This document shows positions 25,478 to 35,363 of a DNA stretch of 64,000 nt, one piece after another (position 1 is the stretch's first letter; each line of letters starts with the position of its first letter). Where the stretch lies: assembly GCF_003864255.1 (NCBI RefSeq), contig NZ_QWEZ01000001.1, forward strand, positions 1,984,001 through 2,048,000, given 5' to 3'. The notes below the pieces were generated by a model, which searched no databases, had not been told where the DNA came from, and saw only the letters and a program-made list of their open reading frames with translations. A program made the position numbers and the translations under genes. Source of the stretch: Aestuariirhabdus litorea. Lineage in GTDB: Bacteria > Pseudomonadota > Gammaproteobacteria > Pseudomonadales > Aestuariirhabdaceae.

Positions 25478-27883
25478 TCAATTGGGAACCTCGTAGGCTT
25501 TTAATGCCGCTCTCGCCTCTCGGGACAAACGCCCTGCAGGTACTGCATCTACGTACTTTCTGTAAAACTCTATGGCCCTATCAGACGCACCCTCCTCCTG
25601 ATAGATCTGGGCAATAGAGAAATAGGCCCGCGTTAAATTAGTGTCAAATTGCACGGCCTTTGAATACAGATCGACAGCCCTGGCCGCCTCCCCCTTCTTA
25701 CGTGCAAGGATAGCCAGGTTGTAATAGGCCGGGCCTCGCTCGGGGTCTTCCGCCAATGCCTTTTGGTACAGATCTTCGGCAAGTTCCAACTCCCCTCGCC
25801 GATAAGCCGCAATACCGGACTCAACAAGACGATCCAAATTTTGTAGCATCTCTAATCTGGCTTCTAGCGCCTTAACTTCTTGATCCTCTTTTCCTGCTCG
25901 GCGCAATAGTACAACCTTGAGCGCATGGGCCTGAAGATTGTTCGGCTCGCGCTCCAACAACTGATCGACGTAGTCGATGCCGGTGGAGTAATCTCCCAAG
26001 GCCATGCTGAGCTCCGCCAGCTCAAGGTAGACCCCGGTAAACTTGGCCATGGAGAGCGCCTGGTGATAGTAGCGGCGCGCAGCCGCAAGGTCCCCCTTCA
26101 GCTTGCTCAGAGCACCCATCCAATAGGAGGCCAGGCTTTTACTCCGCTGTTCATTGTCAGCCACAAGCGGAGCCAGTATCGACTCGGCCCGATCAAAGCG
26201 CTGGCGAGAGATCCAAAAAACCGCTTTGGATATCTTCGCCTCCAACGATTCCGTCAGTTCCAGATTGCGCTCGATCTCCTCAAGTAGCTGCGAAGTTTGG
26301 GACAAATTGAATTTGCTCGTACCCAGCATCGCCACAAACTCCGGATGAAAAACCCGATATTCATCTCTCAGCGCCCGAGCGGCCTCGGGCCGGTCGCGCC
26401 GGGCCAGGACAACCGCTTTGTCATCCCAATAAACCAGTGCCCAGTCCGGATTAGGAAAGCCGCTCAGTGCCGCATCCGGGTAGCCAAATCCCATGGTTCC
26501 CCTGGCCAATACCGCAAAGCTGAATCCAAAGCGGTCAGACAGCTCGGTCAGCACATCGAAACTGTTGTGGCCGCTGGAATGCTCCTCCAGCAACGACTGC
26601 GGTATTTTCCCCCTGGGATCGACGAACACCCTCCTGGAAGGAAAATCACGCCATATGATATAGCCACCGAGTCGAAACGAATTGAATAAAGCACCCCTAT
26701 GACCAACCTGATCAAGATAGGTCATGGCCTCTTCAGGAATCTGAACCGGGCTCATCGACAGCCCAGGGGCGGGTAGTTCGTGGAGCGAGTAAATCATTAC
26801 CCCTCCAACCGCAATAAGCGCTATGGCTCTACACCAGACTCTCCGGCCATAGTCTTCCATATAGGAAGCAACCCCCAGCCACACCCTTGATAGCTGGTAA
26901 ACAACCACGGGGATGGACACCACAACAAAAGGGTAAAAAAAACGGCTGCTGGTTAAAAACAACCCAAAAAAAACCAGCACCATCGAGACATCCATCAACT
27001 TTGATAACCCGAGCTGCTTTTTAATAAGACTATAAATAACAAAAACTGCCTGAAACAGGGCAACACCCAGCCCAATCGAGAGATGGAGCGCGTTTTGCTC
27101 CCAGCTTGGCGGCAGCAACTCAATAATCATCTCTTTGAAAAAGGTCTGCCCCATCACTGAAAATCCATATAAAAACTGGTCCAAGCCGTTTGGATTAATC
27201 AGCGTTGCCAACAGAGAGATCACACCCAGACACGCGAAGATACTTAGCTGACGAAGATCCGGGCGGGAAAGACTCCATGACTCCCCGCGGGTTTCAAACA
27301 CCGCCTTCAGGGTGCCATAAACCAAGGGTACCAAAACCACAATGACGCTGGAGTGAACGTTACTCCAGAGCATGGCAAGCCAAGGAACCAGCAAAAGCCA
27401 ACGCCACTGTTGGCGCCCAAGAGCCATCAGATAAAAGATCGACACCAGAATCAAAAAGAAAAGAAGGTCGGGGCGTAGAACAAAGCGCGGCAATAGCAGT
27501 GGCATCGCTGCGACGATAATTAAAAAGGATATCCAGGGGCTGGACGAACGATAGAGTGCGTAACGATAAAGCACTACAAACAGCAGAGAGATAAAGCTCG
27601 CCTTTAAAACCACCAACCCCGCATAGCCCGAAAGCTGGAACAGGGCGTAAGTTGCAACCGCAAACAGCCAGGAACTAAAAAAAAACGGCTCTTGATCTAC
27701 CGAAAAAGCAAAGGGCTCATATTCCGGAAAACCAGAATCAGTGATATATCGACCCAGTGAGAGGTGCATCCAAACATCGGTATCGACTATAGGGGCCAAG
27801 CCATATAAGAAACCGAGCAAAGCGACGAACCAAGGCATTAGCCGAGCAAGCCTACCGCCTTCAAACCCTACAAAAACTTTCAC
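25478..27883 (-). CDS. Polytopic membrane protein with C-terminal TPR repeats
   Basis: The 801-residue protein has around ten transmembrane helices in the first 370 residues, with aromatic-rich loops such as DTDVWMHLSLGRYITDSGFP. A soluble domain follows, and then TPR repeats from about residue 560 to the end: AYYNLAILARKKGEAARAVD and AYFSIAQIYQEEGASDRAIE. The D.DVW.HL.LG motif near the start resembles membrane glycosyltransferases of the PMT/DUF2723 type, but I see no firm catalytic signature. A GTG start at 27883 follows AGGAGA. It may act on polyprenyl-linked sugars like its neighbours; this is inference only. Confidence 0.7.
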   Translation of the reverse strand: MKVFVGFEGGRLARLMPWFVALLGFLYGLAPIVDTDVWMHLSLGRYITDSGFPEYEPFAFSVDQEPFFFSSWLFAVATYALFQLSGYAGLVVLKASFISLLFVVLYRYALYRSSSPWISFLIIVAAMPLLLPRFVLRPDLLFFLILVSIFYLMALGRQQWRWLLLVPWLAMLWSNVHSSVIVVLVPLVYGTLKAVFETRGESWSLSRPDLRQLSIFACLGVISLLATLINPNGLDQFLYGFSVMGQTFFKEMIIELLPPSWEQNALHLSIGLGVALFQAVFVIYSLIKKQLGLSKLMDVSMVLVFFGLFLTSSRFFYPFVVVSIPVVVYQLSRVWLGVASYMEDYGRRVWCRAIALIAVGGVMIYSLHELPAPGLSMSPVQIPEEAMTYLDQVGHRGALFNSFRLGGYIIWRDFPSRRVFVDPRGKIPQSLLEEHSSGHNSFDVLTELSDRFGFSFAVLARGTMGFGYPDAALSGFPNPDWALVYWDDKAVVLARRDRPEAARALRDEYRVFHPEFVAMLGTSKFNLSQTSQLLEEIERNLELTESLEAKISKAVFWISRQRFDRAESILAPLVADNEQRSKSLASYWMGALSKLKGDLAAARRYYHQALSMAKFTGVYLELAELSMALGDYSTGIDYVDQLLEREPNNLQAHALKVVLLRRAGKEDQEVKALEARLEMLQNLDRLVESGIAAYRRGELELAEDLYQKALAEDPERGPAYYNLAILARKKGEAARAVDLYSKAVQFDTNLTRAYFSIAQIYQEEGASDRAIEFYRKYVDAVPAGRLSREARAALKAYEVPN

Positions 27884-27974
27884 CGATCATCTCCTATTGG
27901 CATCACAGCGATCCTATTAAAACCGATTATTCAAGCGTAACAGCAAATCTTATTCCACCCAGGCCTGCTTACCA

Positions 27975-28005
27975 TAAAAAAGGCAGCCACTGGCTGCCTT
28001 TTTTT
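27975..28005. terminator. Bidirectional terminator after rplS
   Basis: The stem GGCAGCC / GGCTGCC (loop ACT) is flanked by a run of six A and a run of seven T, a strong rho-independent terminator for the rpsP-rimM-trmD-rplS operon on the minus strand. Confidence 0.93.
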
Positions 28006-28025
28006 CATACGCTCGAGGCGCTGGA

Positions 28026-28379
28026 TCAGCCCAGCTTCTCCTTGATACGCGCCTTCTTACCGGTACGATCGCGCATGTAGTAGAGCTTGGCCTGACGCAC
28101 GTCACCGCGACGCTTGACAGTGATGCTCTCTACCAGGGGGCTGTAGGTCTGGAAAGTACGCTCAACACCCACACCGTTGGACATCTTGCGAACGGTGAAA
28201 GCAGAGTTCAGGCCGCGGTTACGCTTGCCCAGAACAAAACCTTCAAACGCCTGCAGACGCTCACGGGTACCCTCTTTTACCTTAACCTGTACGACAACGG
28301 TGTCACCGGGGCCGAATGCAGGGATCTCTTTTGACATCTGCTCCGCTTCGATCGCAGCGATGATCTTGTTCTTGCTCAT
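28026..28379 (-). CDS. rplS: 50S ribosomal protein L19
   Basis: This 117-residue basic protein starts [20 protein letters not shown] and contains [20 protein letters not shown] and the L19 signature [10 protein letters not shown]-like segment [19 protein letters not shown]19 sits at the 30S-50S interface of the ribosome. It is the last gene of the four-gene rpsP operon, with a GGAG ribosome site, and is followed by a strong terminator. Confidence 0.98.
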   Translation of the reverse strand: MSKNKIIAAIEAEQMSKEIPAFGPGDTVVVQVKVKEGTRERLQAFEGFVLGKRNRGLNSAFTVRKMSNGVGVERTFQTYSPLVESITVKRRGDVRQAKLYYMRDRTGKKARIKEKLG

Positions 28380-28437
28380 GGTCTACTCCATCTAAAAAAG
28401 CAATTAACCTACCCAGACCGTTCCGCGCTTCCGGGGC

Positions 28438-29187
28438 CTAAGCCTCGTTGTCGTGGTGGTCACGAATAACCTCATCCAACAACTGTTGCTGTTCAGCGTC
28501 CAACTCGAGACCCTGCAGCAGATCCGGGCGTCGCAACCAGGTGCGAAGCAGCGACTGTTTCAATCGCCAGCGCCGGATCATCTGATGATTGCCACTGAGC
28601 AACACATCAGGAACCTTTCTTTCTTCAATCTCTGGGGGACGAGTATAGTGTGGGCAGTCGAGCAGACCCGTAGAAAACGAGTCCTCCTGGGCGGAGTCCT
28701 CATGACCGAGGGTTCCCGGGACAAAGCGTGAGACCGCATCGATCAAGGTCATGGCTGCCAGTTCACCGCCGCTGAGGACAAAGTCACCAATGGACCACTC
28801 CTCATCGATCTCGGTTTCAACAACCCGCTCATCAATGCCTTCATATCGCCCTGCGACCAATACCAGCCGTTGGTGGCTGGCCAGCTCCATCACACCCGCC
28901 TGGTCGAGCTTACGACCCTGCGGCGAAAGATAGATTACCTTGGCCTCAGTTCCAGCAGCCGCTTTGGCCGCATGGATAGCGTCACGCAGAGGTTGAACTT
29001 TCATCAACATGCCGGGACCACCGCCATAAGGGCGATCATCCACCGTTTGGTGCCTATCGTGGGTAAAGTCCCTGGGATTCCAGATATTCACCTCGATCAG
29101 GCCCTGCTTCACCGCCCTACCCGTTATGCCCTGCTCCGTGACGGCCTTGAACATCTCCGGGAAGAGTGAAACAACCCCAAACCACAC
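28438..29187 (-). CDS. trmD: tRNA (guanine37-N1)-methyltransferase TrmD
   Basis: TrmD methylates G37 next to the anticodon and prevents frameshifting. The 249-residue protein begins [13 protein letters not shown], aligning exactly with the family N-terminus. Hence GTG at 29187 with GGAG upstream is preferred over TTG at 29208. The trefoil-knot SAM site is visible as [15 protein letters not shown] and [15 protein letters not shown]. The C-terminal domain carries the [10 protein letters not shown] tRNA-binding segment. It begins 2 bases after rimM ends. Confidence 0.97.
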   Translation of the reverse strand: MWFGVVSLFPEMFKAVTEQGITGRAVKQGLIEVNIWNPRDFTHDRHQTVDDRPYGGGPGMLMKVQPLRDAIHAAKAAAGTEAKVIYLSPQGRKLDQAGVMELASHQRLVLVAGRYEGIDERVVETEIDEEWSIGDFVLSGGELAAMTLIDAVSRFVPGTLGHEDSAQEDSFSTGLLDCPHYTRPPEIEERKVPDVLLSGNHQMIRRWRLKQSLLRTWLRRPDLLQGLELDAEQQQLLDEVIRDHHDNEA

Positions 29188-29189
29188 AA

Positions 29190-29747
29190 CTAAAACTCCG
29201 GATCCCAATCGACCCGGATAAATCCCTCATCGAGATTTACTTCTTTGACCACCTGATCCTGCAAGTAGGGTACCAAGCGTTCCCGCTCATCGATACTGCC
29301 CTTGCATGCCCGCACCACCAATACATCGTTGGCGCCGGTTTCCATCAGCTGAGCCACTTTTCCCAACAGTAATGCGTCGGCTCTACCGCTTTCTGCCTCA
29401 CTGTCGACCAACACTTTCAGCCCCTGCAACTGGTGCCAGTAGTATTCCCCTGCCTCCAGTTCCGGTAGCTGTGACCGCTCGACCAGTATTTCGCTTCCCG
29501 TATAGGTCCGCGCGATCTCACGATCCTCACACCCCTTGAGGTGTACAACCAGGCCCTTGCCATGGCGGCGGGCTTGGTCAATTTCGACCGTCTGCAAACG
29601 GCCCTGCTGCTTCAGGGTCCACTGGGGGTAGTCGAGGATATTATCCATCGGCTCAGTGTAGGAATGCACCTTCACCCAGCCCTTAACCCCGTAAACCGTG
29701 GTTATACGCCCGAGAACGATCTGCTCTTTGTGCTGGGCGGACGCCAC
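29190..29747 (-). CDS. rimM: Ribosome maturation factor RimM
   Basis: RimM helps mature the 3' domain of 16S rRNA. The 185-residue protein has the N-terminal barrel with [21 protein letters not shown] and the C-terminal PRC-barrel ([18 protein letters not shown], and [10 protein letters not shown] at the end). It starts at GTG 29747 behind GAGGG. The gene order rpsP-rimM-trmD-rplS is complete and standard. Confidence 0.97.
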   Translation of the reverse strand: MASAQHKEQIVLGRITTVYGVKGWVKVHSYTEPMDNILDYPQWTLKQQGRLQTVEIDQARRHGKGLVVHLKGCEDREIARTYTGSEILVERSQLPELEAGEYYWHQLQGLKVLVDSEAESGRADALLLGKVAQLMETGANDVLVVRACKGSIDERERLVPYLQDQVVKEVNLDEGFIRVDWDPEF

Positions 29748-29772
29748 TATTCAACCCTCTGTGAGTAACAGA

Positions 29773-30018
29773 TCAGGCAGCAGCTGCGTCTTTCAGCAGT
29801 TTGGCAACGCGCTCAGACGGAGTGGCACCCTGGGCTACCCAGAAGTCCAAACGCTCCTGGTCTACGCGCAGACGCTCTTCCTGACCACGTGCTACCGGGT
29901 TAAAGAAGCCAACACGCTCGATGAAACGGCCATCGCGAGCGTTGCGGGAATCGGCCACGGTCAGGTGGTAGAACGGGCGCTTTTTGGAGCCGCCACGGGA
30001 CAAACGAATAGTTACCAT
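29773..30018 (-). CDS. rpsP: 30S ribosomal protein S16
   Basis: The 81-residue protein opens [20 protein letters not shown] and continues [21 protein letters not shown], the S16 signature. It is the first gene of the operon. The ffh gene lies upstream on the same strand and has its own terminator, so rpsP should be expressed from a separate promoter in the 164-base gap. Confidence 0.98.
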   Translation of the reverse strand: MVTIRLSRGGSKKRPFYHLTVADSRNARDGRFIERVGFFNPVARGQEERLRVDQERLDFWVAQGATPSERVAKLLKDAAAA

Positions 30019-30126
30019 GAATCAGTATTTCCTAGAGTTGAACGGGAGGCACCATGCCTCTTTGACTTACAACAAACGAGCCGGAGCCCTAAAGGGCGCA
30101 CATTTTACGGGATCACCCTCACAATG

Positions 30127-30164
30127 AAAACCCCTATTTCACCTGTAAAAAGAAGAAATAGGGG
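30127..30164 (-). terminator. Terminator of ffh
   Basis: A 10-bp perfect stem (CCCCTATTTC / GAAATAGGGG) lies 19 bases past the ffh stop codon and is followed on the minus strand by TTTTC, consistent with a rho-independent terminator. Confidence 0.8.
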
Positions 30165-30182
30165 AAACCGGCCCAAAACCCT

Positions 30183-31595
30183 CTACATGCCGGGGAAGCG
30201 ACCGCCGGGGGGCATCATACCGCCCATGCCGCCCATGCCGCCCGGACCACCCTTCATCCCCCCCAGACCGCGCATCAGATTGGCCATTCCGCCTTTGCGG
30301 GAGACCTTTTTCATCATCTTCTGCATCTGCTTGTGCTGCTTGATCAGGCGGTTGATATCCTGGATCTGGGTACCCGATCCCGCCGCGATCCGCTTTTTGC
30401 GCGAACCGTTGATCACATCGGGAAAACGGCGCTCCTGGGGCGTCATGGAGTTGATGATCGCCTCCATCTGCACAAAGGGCTTTTCGTCGGCCATCTTCTG
30501 CTGCGCCATCGCCGCCATATTGCCCATGCCGGGCAACTTATCAAGCATGGAGGCCATCCCCCCCATGTTTTTCATCTGCTGCAGCTGGTCACGGAAGTCC
30601 TCGAGATCAAACCCCTTGCCCTTCTGGATCTTGCGGGCCAGGGTTTCGGCCTTCTGCTTATCGAGCTTCTGCTCCGCTTCCTCAATCAGCGAGAGCACAT
30701 CCCCCATACCCAGGATACGGGAGGCGATACGGTCGGGATGGAACGGCTCGAGGGCATCGGTCTTCTCCCCCATACCGAGGAACTTGATCGGCTTGCCGGT
30801 AATGTGTCGCACCGAAAGCGCCGCACCACCACGCGCGTCACCATCAGCCTTGGTGAGAATGACGCCAGTGAGCGGCAGCGCATCGTTGAACGCCTTGGCG
30901 GTATTGGCGGCATCCTGGCCGGTCATGGCATCCACCACAAACAGCGTCTCGACCGGGTCAATCGCCGCGTGCAGGTCGCGGATCTCCGTCATCATCTGCT
31001 CATCAACGTGCAGACGACCGGCGGTATCGACTATCACCACATCGTAGTGCTTGTTACGGGCCTCGGTGATTGCACCCTCAGCGATCGCGACCGGTTTCTG
31101 GTCGGCACTGCTGGGAAAAAAGTGCACCCCCACCTCGGAGGCCAGTGTCTCCAGCTGTTTGATCGCTGCCGGGCGGTACACATCGGCACTCACCACCAGC
31201 ACCGACTTCTTCTTGCGCTCGCTCAGCCACTTCGAGAGCTTGGCCACGGAGGTGGTTTTACCCGCCCCCTGCAGGCCCGCCATCATGATCACGGCGGGCG
31301 GACGCGCAGCCAGGTCGAGCTCCTCGTTGGCGTCGCCCATCACCTTGACCAGCTCGCCCTGGACAATCTTGACGAACATCTGGCCGGGGCTCAGGCTCTT
31401 TTGCACCTCCTGCCCCACCGCCCGCTCACGGATACGCTCCACAAAATCCTTGACCACCGGCAGCGCAACATCCGCTTCCAGCAACGCCATGCGAACTTCG
31501 CGCAGGGTATCCTTGATATTGTCTTCGGTGAGCTTCGCCTTACCGGTAACGTTTTTCAGCGTATGGGATAGGCGGTCTGTGAGATTCTCGAACAT
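30183..31595 (-). CDS. ffh: Signal recognition particle protein Ffh
   Basis: Ffh binds 4.5S RNA and signal sequences to direct proteins to the inner membrane. The 470-residue protein has the N domain, then the G domain with GLQGAGKTTSVAKL (G1), DTAGRLHVDEQ (G3) and TKADGDARGGAALS (G4). The Met-rich M domain follows with MTPQERRFPDVINGSRKKRI and GSGTQIQDINRLIKQ. The tail is an unusually long Gly/Met stretch (GGMGGMGGMMPPGG). The role is certain; the tail is a common variable feature. Confidence 0.98.
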   Translation of the reverse strand: MFENLTDRLSHTLKNVTGKAKLTEDNIKDTLREVRMALLEADVALPVVKDFVERIRERAVGQEVQKSLSPGQMFVKIVQGELVKVMGDANEELDLAARPPAVIMMAGLQGAGKTTSVAKLSKWLSERKKKSVLVVSADVYRPAAIKQLETLASEVGVHFFPSSADQKPVAIAEGAITEARNKHYDVVIVDTAGRLHVDEQMMTEIRDLHAAIDPVETLFVVDAMTGQDAANTAKAFNDALPLTGVILTKADGDARGGAALSVRHITGKPIKFLGMGEKTDALEPFHPDRIASRILGMGDVLSLIEEAEQKLDKQKAETLARKIQKGKGFDLEDFRDQLQQMKNMGGMASMLDKLPGMGNMAAMAQQKMADEKPFVQMEAIINSMTPQERRFPDVINGSRKKRIAAGSGTQIQDINRLIKQHKQMQKMMKKVSRKGGMANLMRGLGGMKGGPGGMGGMGGMMPPGGRFPGM

Positions 31596-31843
31596 CGATC
31601 TACCTTATTGCGGCCACCGGGACCGACCCGGAAGTGAAGAGATTAAAATAACGCACCATTATACCCGAAGCCGACGGCGAGACCAAAGGGCATCCGGGCA
31701 GAGCATCGCTCACCGGGGCGCAGCCACCCATAAACGCTAACCAGAACTCACTGCTGCGCCATTCACCCCTTTTTTCCGCGCTCCAGCTTCACCACCCGCC
31801 GCGGTTGTGCCACACTTGCGACCTGGAAAAAACAGTGGCCACC

Positions 31844-32641
31844 ATGAATATTATTATCACCAGCACCATCTCCATCCTTCTCTACGCGGTGGCCGCAGGC
31901 TACCAGATTCCGGCGCTGCTGCGCGCCCGCCCGGTTAACAAGCCCCTGCTTCAGCTGCTGGCCTTAGGTGGCGCACTGGCCCAGACCTTCAGCATCTACT
32001 TCACCCTGCATACCGCCCAAGGCATCAACCTGAGCTTCTTCAATGTCGGCTCATTGATCTCCTGGGCGATTATCCTGGTGGTACTGATCAGCAGCCTCAA
32101 AAAGCCGGTCGAGAGCCTGTTTGCCGGTCTGATCCCGGTGGCCGCTCTCTGCGTCCTGCTGGCCACCACGGGAGCCACTCCTGAAGCGATCCTGCAAAAC
32201 ACCCAGGCGCCCACCATCATCCATATCCTGCTGTCGATCACCGCCTATAGCCTGCTCACCATCGCCACTGTGCAGGCCCTGCTGCTGGCCTACCAGGAGC
32301 ACCGGATCAAGAGCAAACACCCCCGCGGGCTGGGACGAATCTTCCCCCCCCTGCAAACCATGGACATCCTGCTGTTCGAGTTCATCTGGGCCGGCATGAT
32401 CCTGCTAACCCTGTCACTGGCTACTGGCCTGATCTACATCCAGGATCTTTTTGCCCAGCACCTGGTACACAAAACCGTACTCTCCATCGTCGCCTGGCTG
32501 GTCTACGCCATCCTGCTGTGGGGCCGCCACCAGTGGGGCTGGCGAGGCTATACGGCGGCGCGCTGGACCCTGGCCGGCTTTGCCCTGTTGATGCTTTCCT
32601 ACTTCGGCAGCAAATTTGTTCTGGACCTGCTACTTCAATAA
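31844..32641 (+). CDS. CcsA-family cytochrome c assembly-like membrane protein (YpjD-like)
   Basis: The 265-residue protein has eight or so hydrophobic helices and belongs to the CcsA/CcmC-like superfamily (IHILLSITAYSLLTIATVQA, GLGRIFPPLQTMDILLFEFI). It is commonly encoded beside ffh in gammaproteobacteria (YpjD group) and is not, by context, part of the haem locus at 40 kb. I chose the ATG at 31844; the longer reading from 31805 has no hydrophobic start. The exact function of this group is not established. Confidence 0.85.
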   Translation: MNIIITSTISILLYAVAAGYQIPALLRARPVNKPLLQLLALGGALAQTFSIYFTLHTAQGINLSFFNVGSLISWAIILVVLISSLKKPVESLFAGLIPVAALCVLLATTGATPEAILQNTQAPTIIHILLSITAYSLLTIATVQALLLAYQEHRIKSKHPRGLGRIFPPLQTMDILLFEFIWAGMILLTLSLATGLIYIQDLFAQHLVHKTVLSIVAWLVYAILLWGRHQWGWRGYTAARWTLAGFALLMLSYFGSKFVLDLLLQ

Positions 32642-32695
32642 ACCCACCGTTTTCACTACACTGCGAGTCCTAAACACCGAAAGGGAACAACCCGC

Positions 32696-33952
32696 TTGAA
32701 CGACATACCCCTGGGCTACCTCTTTGCCACCCTGGGTCTGCTGATCCTATTCTCTGCCTTCTTTTCCAGTTCAGAGACGGGAATGATGGCGCTCAACCGC
32801 TATCGCCTTAAACACCTGACCCAGAACGGACACCCGGGAGCCCTGCGTGCCAGCCGCCTGCTTGAGCGCCCCGACCGGCTGATCGGCATCATCCTGATCG
32901 GCAACAATTTTGTGAACATCTTCGCTTCCGCCATCGCCACCGTGATTGCGGTACGGCTGTGGGGCGACGCCGGTATCGCCATCGCCACCGGTGCTCTGAC
33001 CCTTGTCATCCTGATTTTCGCCGAAGTCACCCCCAAAACCCTGGCCGCCCTGCACCCTGAAGGGATCGCCTTCCCGGCCAGCCTGTTACTGATCCCGCTG
33101 CTGTGGTTACTTTACCCCGCCGTGTGGGTCGTCAACGGCATTGCCAATGGCCTGCTGCACCTGTTCGGCGTCAACCCCAAGGCGCATACCGATCACCACC
33201 TCAACGCCGAGGAGCTGCGGACGGTGGTTCACGAATCCAAGCAGAAGTTACCCAAAAAGCGCCAGGGCATGCTGATCAACATCCTCGACCTGGAGAAGGT
33301 ATCGGTAGAGCACATCATGATCCCCCGCAACGAGATCATCGGTATCGACATCGAGGATGACCTCAAACCCATCATTGACCAGCTGCGGGCCTGCCAGCAC
33401 ACCCGTATGCCCATCTTCAAGGGCGACATCAACAACCTGATCGGGGTGTTGCACATGCGCAACTTTTCCCGCTTCCTGATGCGCGAGGAGCAAACCAAAG
33501 CTGCCCTGCTGCAGGAGGCCAGCGACCCCTATTTCGTGCCCGAAAACACCCCCCTGCACACCCAGATGTTCAACTTCCAGAAGGAGAAGCAGCGGCTAGG
33601 CTTTGTGGTTGACGAATACGGTGACGTGCAGGGAATGATCACCCTCGACGATATCCTTGAGGAGATCGTGGGCGAGTTCACCACCGATGTTGCCGACATC
33701 AACCAGGACATCACCCCCCGCAGCGATGGCAGCTTTTATATCGATGGCACCGCCACCATCCGCGAGATCAACAAAGCCCTGGACTGGGAGCTACCCAGCG
33801 ATGGACCCAAAACTTTGAACGGATTGATCGTTGAGCGACTGGAGTCTATTCCGGAAAACAACATCTGCCTGACCGTCAATGATTACCGTATCGAAACGGT
33901 TCTGATCAAGGACAACATGATCAAGACCGCCACGGTGAACAGGGTCAGTTAA
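32696..33952 (+). CDS. CNNM/CorB-type membrane protein with CBS pair and CorC/HlyC domain
   Basis: The 418-residue protein has an N-terminal DUF21 membrane domain (FSAFFSSSETGMMALNRYRL, NNFVNIFASAIATVIAV, FAEVTPKTLAALHPE). Two CBS motifs follow at about residues 205-330, around VEHIMIPRNEIIGIDIEDDL, and a CorC_HlyC C-terminal domain (LTVNDYRIETVLI). Homologues such as YfjD/CorB are linked to Mg2+/Co2+ export. The start is TTG at 32696 behind AAAGGGAA. The preceding gene ends 54 bases upstream. Confidence 0.92.
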   Translation: MNDIPLGYLFATLGLLILFSAFFSSSETGMMALNRYRLKHLTQNGHPGALRASRLLERPDRLIGIILIGNNFVNIFASAIATVIAVRLWGDAGIAIATGALTLVILIFAEVTPKTLAALHPEGIAFPASLLLIPLLWLLYPAVWVVNGIANGLLHLFGVNPKAHTDHHLNAEELRTVVHESKQKLPKKRQGMLINILDLEKVSVEHIMIPRNEIIGIDIEDDLKPIIDQLRACQHTRMPIFKGDINNLIGVLHMRNFSRFLMREEQTKAALLQEASDPYFVPENTPLHTQMFNFQKEKQRLGFVVDEYGDVQGMITLDDILEEIVGEFTTDVADINQDITPRSDGSFYIDGTATIREINKALDWELPSDGPKTLNGLIVERLESIPENNICLTVNDYRIETVLIKDNMIKTATVNRVS

Positions 33953-33963
33953 CCCCCCAACGC

Positions 33964-34509
33964 TCAGGTGAGCATGCGCCCGACCCGCTCCAGGCGTTCG
34001 GCGAGCGCCTTGCGCTCATCTCCGGACATGCCCGGAGCCTGCTCCAGGAGCGGCACCAGTGCCTTAAGCTCCAGGGCCACTCCGCGCTCGGTCTGCAACC
34101 AGCGGGCGAGCATGGCAATGCTCTCATGAAGCTCGGGGTCGAGCTGCCCCTCATCCCTGAAGTCCAGCCTTTTCATCCGCTCCAGCTGGCTACCAAACTG
34201 CAGCAGAACCCGCTCGACGTAACTCTGCCAGAGCAGATGGGCGACCAGCAGCGCGATCGCGTTGACCACACTCATCACCGCAACGGTGACCACCAGCTCA
34301 TACAGCATCTGCGACGCGAGCCACCCCGCGGGCGCCCGATGCACGCTGTAGAGCTGCCCCTCCAGCAGCGCATCAAAGCGACCGTAGAGATAGACAACCG
34401 CCAGCACCACCATGGCGACTTCCAACAGAATCAGGGCAGCCAGCAAGCGCCCCTGAATGCGGTAACTGACATAATGTCGACGACGCAGATTCTGCACCTC
34501 AAATCCCAC
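33964..34509 (-). CDS. Two-helix membrane protein, HAMP-like, function unknown
   Basis: This 181-residue protein has two transmembrane helices (RLLAALILLEVAMVVLAVVY and LVVTVAVMSVVNAIALLVAH) around a short periplasmic loop, then a cytoplasmic helix that resembles the linker of chemoreceptors but has no kinase or signalling domain. It is close in plan to the protein at 53250-53804. Start is GTG 34509 after AAGGAGGG. Both sit at edges of cytochrome gene groups, suggesting a common supporting role; no family is recognised. Confidence 0.6.
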   Translation of the reverse strand: MGFEVQNLRRRHYVSYRIQGRLLAALILLEVAMVVLAVVYLYGRFDALLEGQLYSVHRAPAGWLASQMLYELVVTVAVMSVVNAIALLVAHLLWQSYVERVLLQFGSQLERMKRLDFRDEGQLDPELHESIAMLARWLQTERGVALELKALVPLLEQAPGMSGDERKALAERLERVGRMLT

Positions 34510-34547
34510 TCACCCTCCTTGTGCCCCGCACGGGCCAGACGTCCACA

Positions 34548-35363
34548 CTAAATATCGTGACATAAGAAGCAAAGCTGGGAGCCCTCATTGGAGCGCACCA
34601 GATTGCCATGCTCATCACTATATACCTCGTGACAGGAGATACAACTGACCACCCCTCCCGGCAGTACAACGCTGGGGGACAGCCTATTACGGGAACGATA
34701 ACCGCCATAGGATTCCGCCACTTCATAGGAGCGCCCCACCGGATGACTGAAACGGCTGGCGTCGTGTTTTACAACCCCTGCGCCCGCCAGGGTAACGGGG
34801 TTTGCCCCCAGCTGGTCTGACTGTTTGCTATGACACTCGATGCAGGCGCGAGAATAGGGGTCAAGATCCCCTAATTGCATCTCATCGAGGCGGGTATCGA
34901 TATGACCGGAGTTGATCAGCGACTGACCCTGGTCTCTCATATTCAGGAAAAATTCCGAATTGTGGCAACGCTCACAAAAAACTTTCCCCTGATCGGTTAC
35001 CCTCAAGAGTCCTTTTTCGGTGCCGTGAACATCGTGACAGGTGCTGCAGGTCATCTCCCCTTTCCAGTCCAGGGGAAACGCATTGGCGAGCGGTGCCGAA
35101 GGCACAAACCCACTGGGGTGGCTGGCGACCGAGGCGCCGGCATGGCAACTGTCGCACATCTTCTCCTGGGCACTGATCAACAGGTTACCCATTTCGGGGT
35201 CGACACCACCATCGTCCCGGGTAAGGTGGCAGGTGCTGCACGCCATACCGTCCAGGTGCCCCTCAACGGCCGACCCTGCGCGCCAGAGCAACACCACAAC
35301 GGCCAGCAACGCCGCCAGAGCGAGTTGCGCGATCGCCACACGCAACACCCCTTGCCCAGTCAT
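34548..35363 (-). CDS. Heptahaem c-type cytochrome
   Basis: The 271-residue protein begins with an uncleaved anchor or signal segment (VLRVAIAQLALAALLAVVVL) and carries seven CXXCH haem sites: CSTCH, CDSCH, CSTCH, CERCH, CIECH, CISCH and CFLCH, with many distal His. Spacing and the CHDVHG and CHAG contexts fit doubled CXXCH/NrfB-like modules. It would be membrane-bound on the periplasmic side and relay electrons between the quinone pool or periplasmic carriers and the outer-membrane conduit. I chose the ATG at 35363; upstream codons lie in the divergent promoter region. It is transcribed away from the triheme operon. Confidence 0.85.
   Translation of the reverse strand: MTGQGVLRVAIAQLALAALLAVVVLLWRAGSAVEGHLDGMACSTCHLTRDDGGVDPEMGNLLISAQEKMCDSCHAGASVASHPSGFVPSAPLANAFPLDWKGEMTCSTCHDVHGTEKGLLRVTDQGKVFCERCHNSEFFLNMRDQGQSLINSGHIDTRLDEMQLGDLDPYSRACIECHSKQSDQLGANPVTLAGAGVVKHDASRFSHPVGRSYEVAESYGGYRSRNRLSPSVVLPGGVVSCISCHEVYSDEHGNLVRSNEGSQLCFLCHDI

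Noticed and set aside
29698-31047. A 449-codon plus-strand frame opposite rpsP and ffh
   Set aside because: It lies antisense to two certain core genes and shows no recognisable domain.
31844-32641. CcsA-like protein next to ffh as part of the haem maturation set
   Set aside because: It is a separate group commonly found at this position in gammaproteobacteria and lies outside the cytochrome units.
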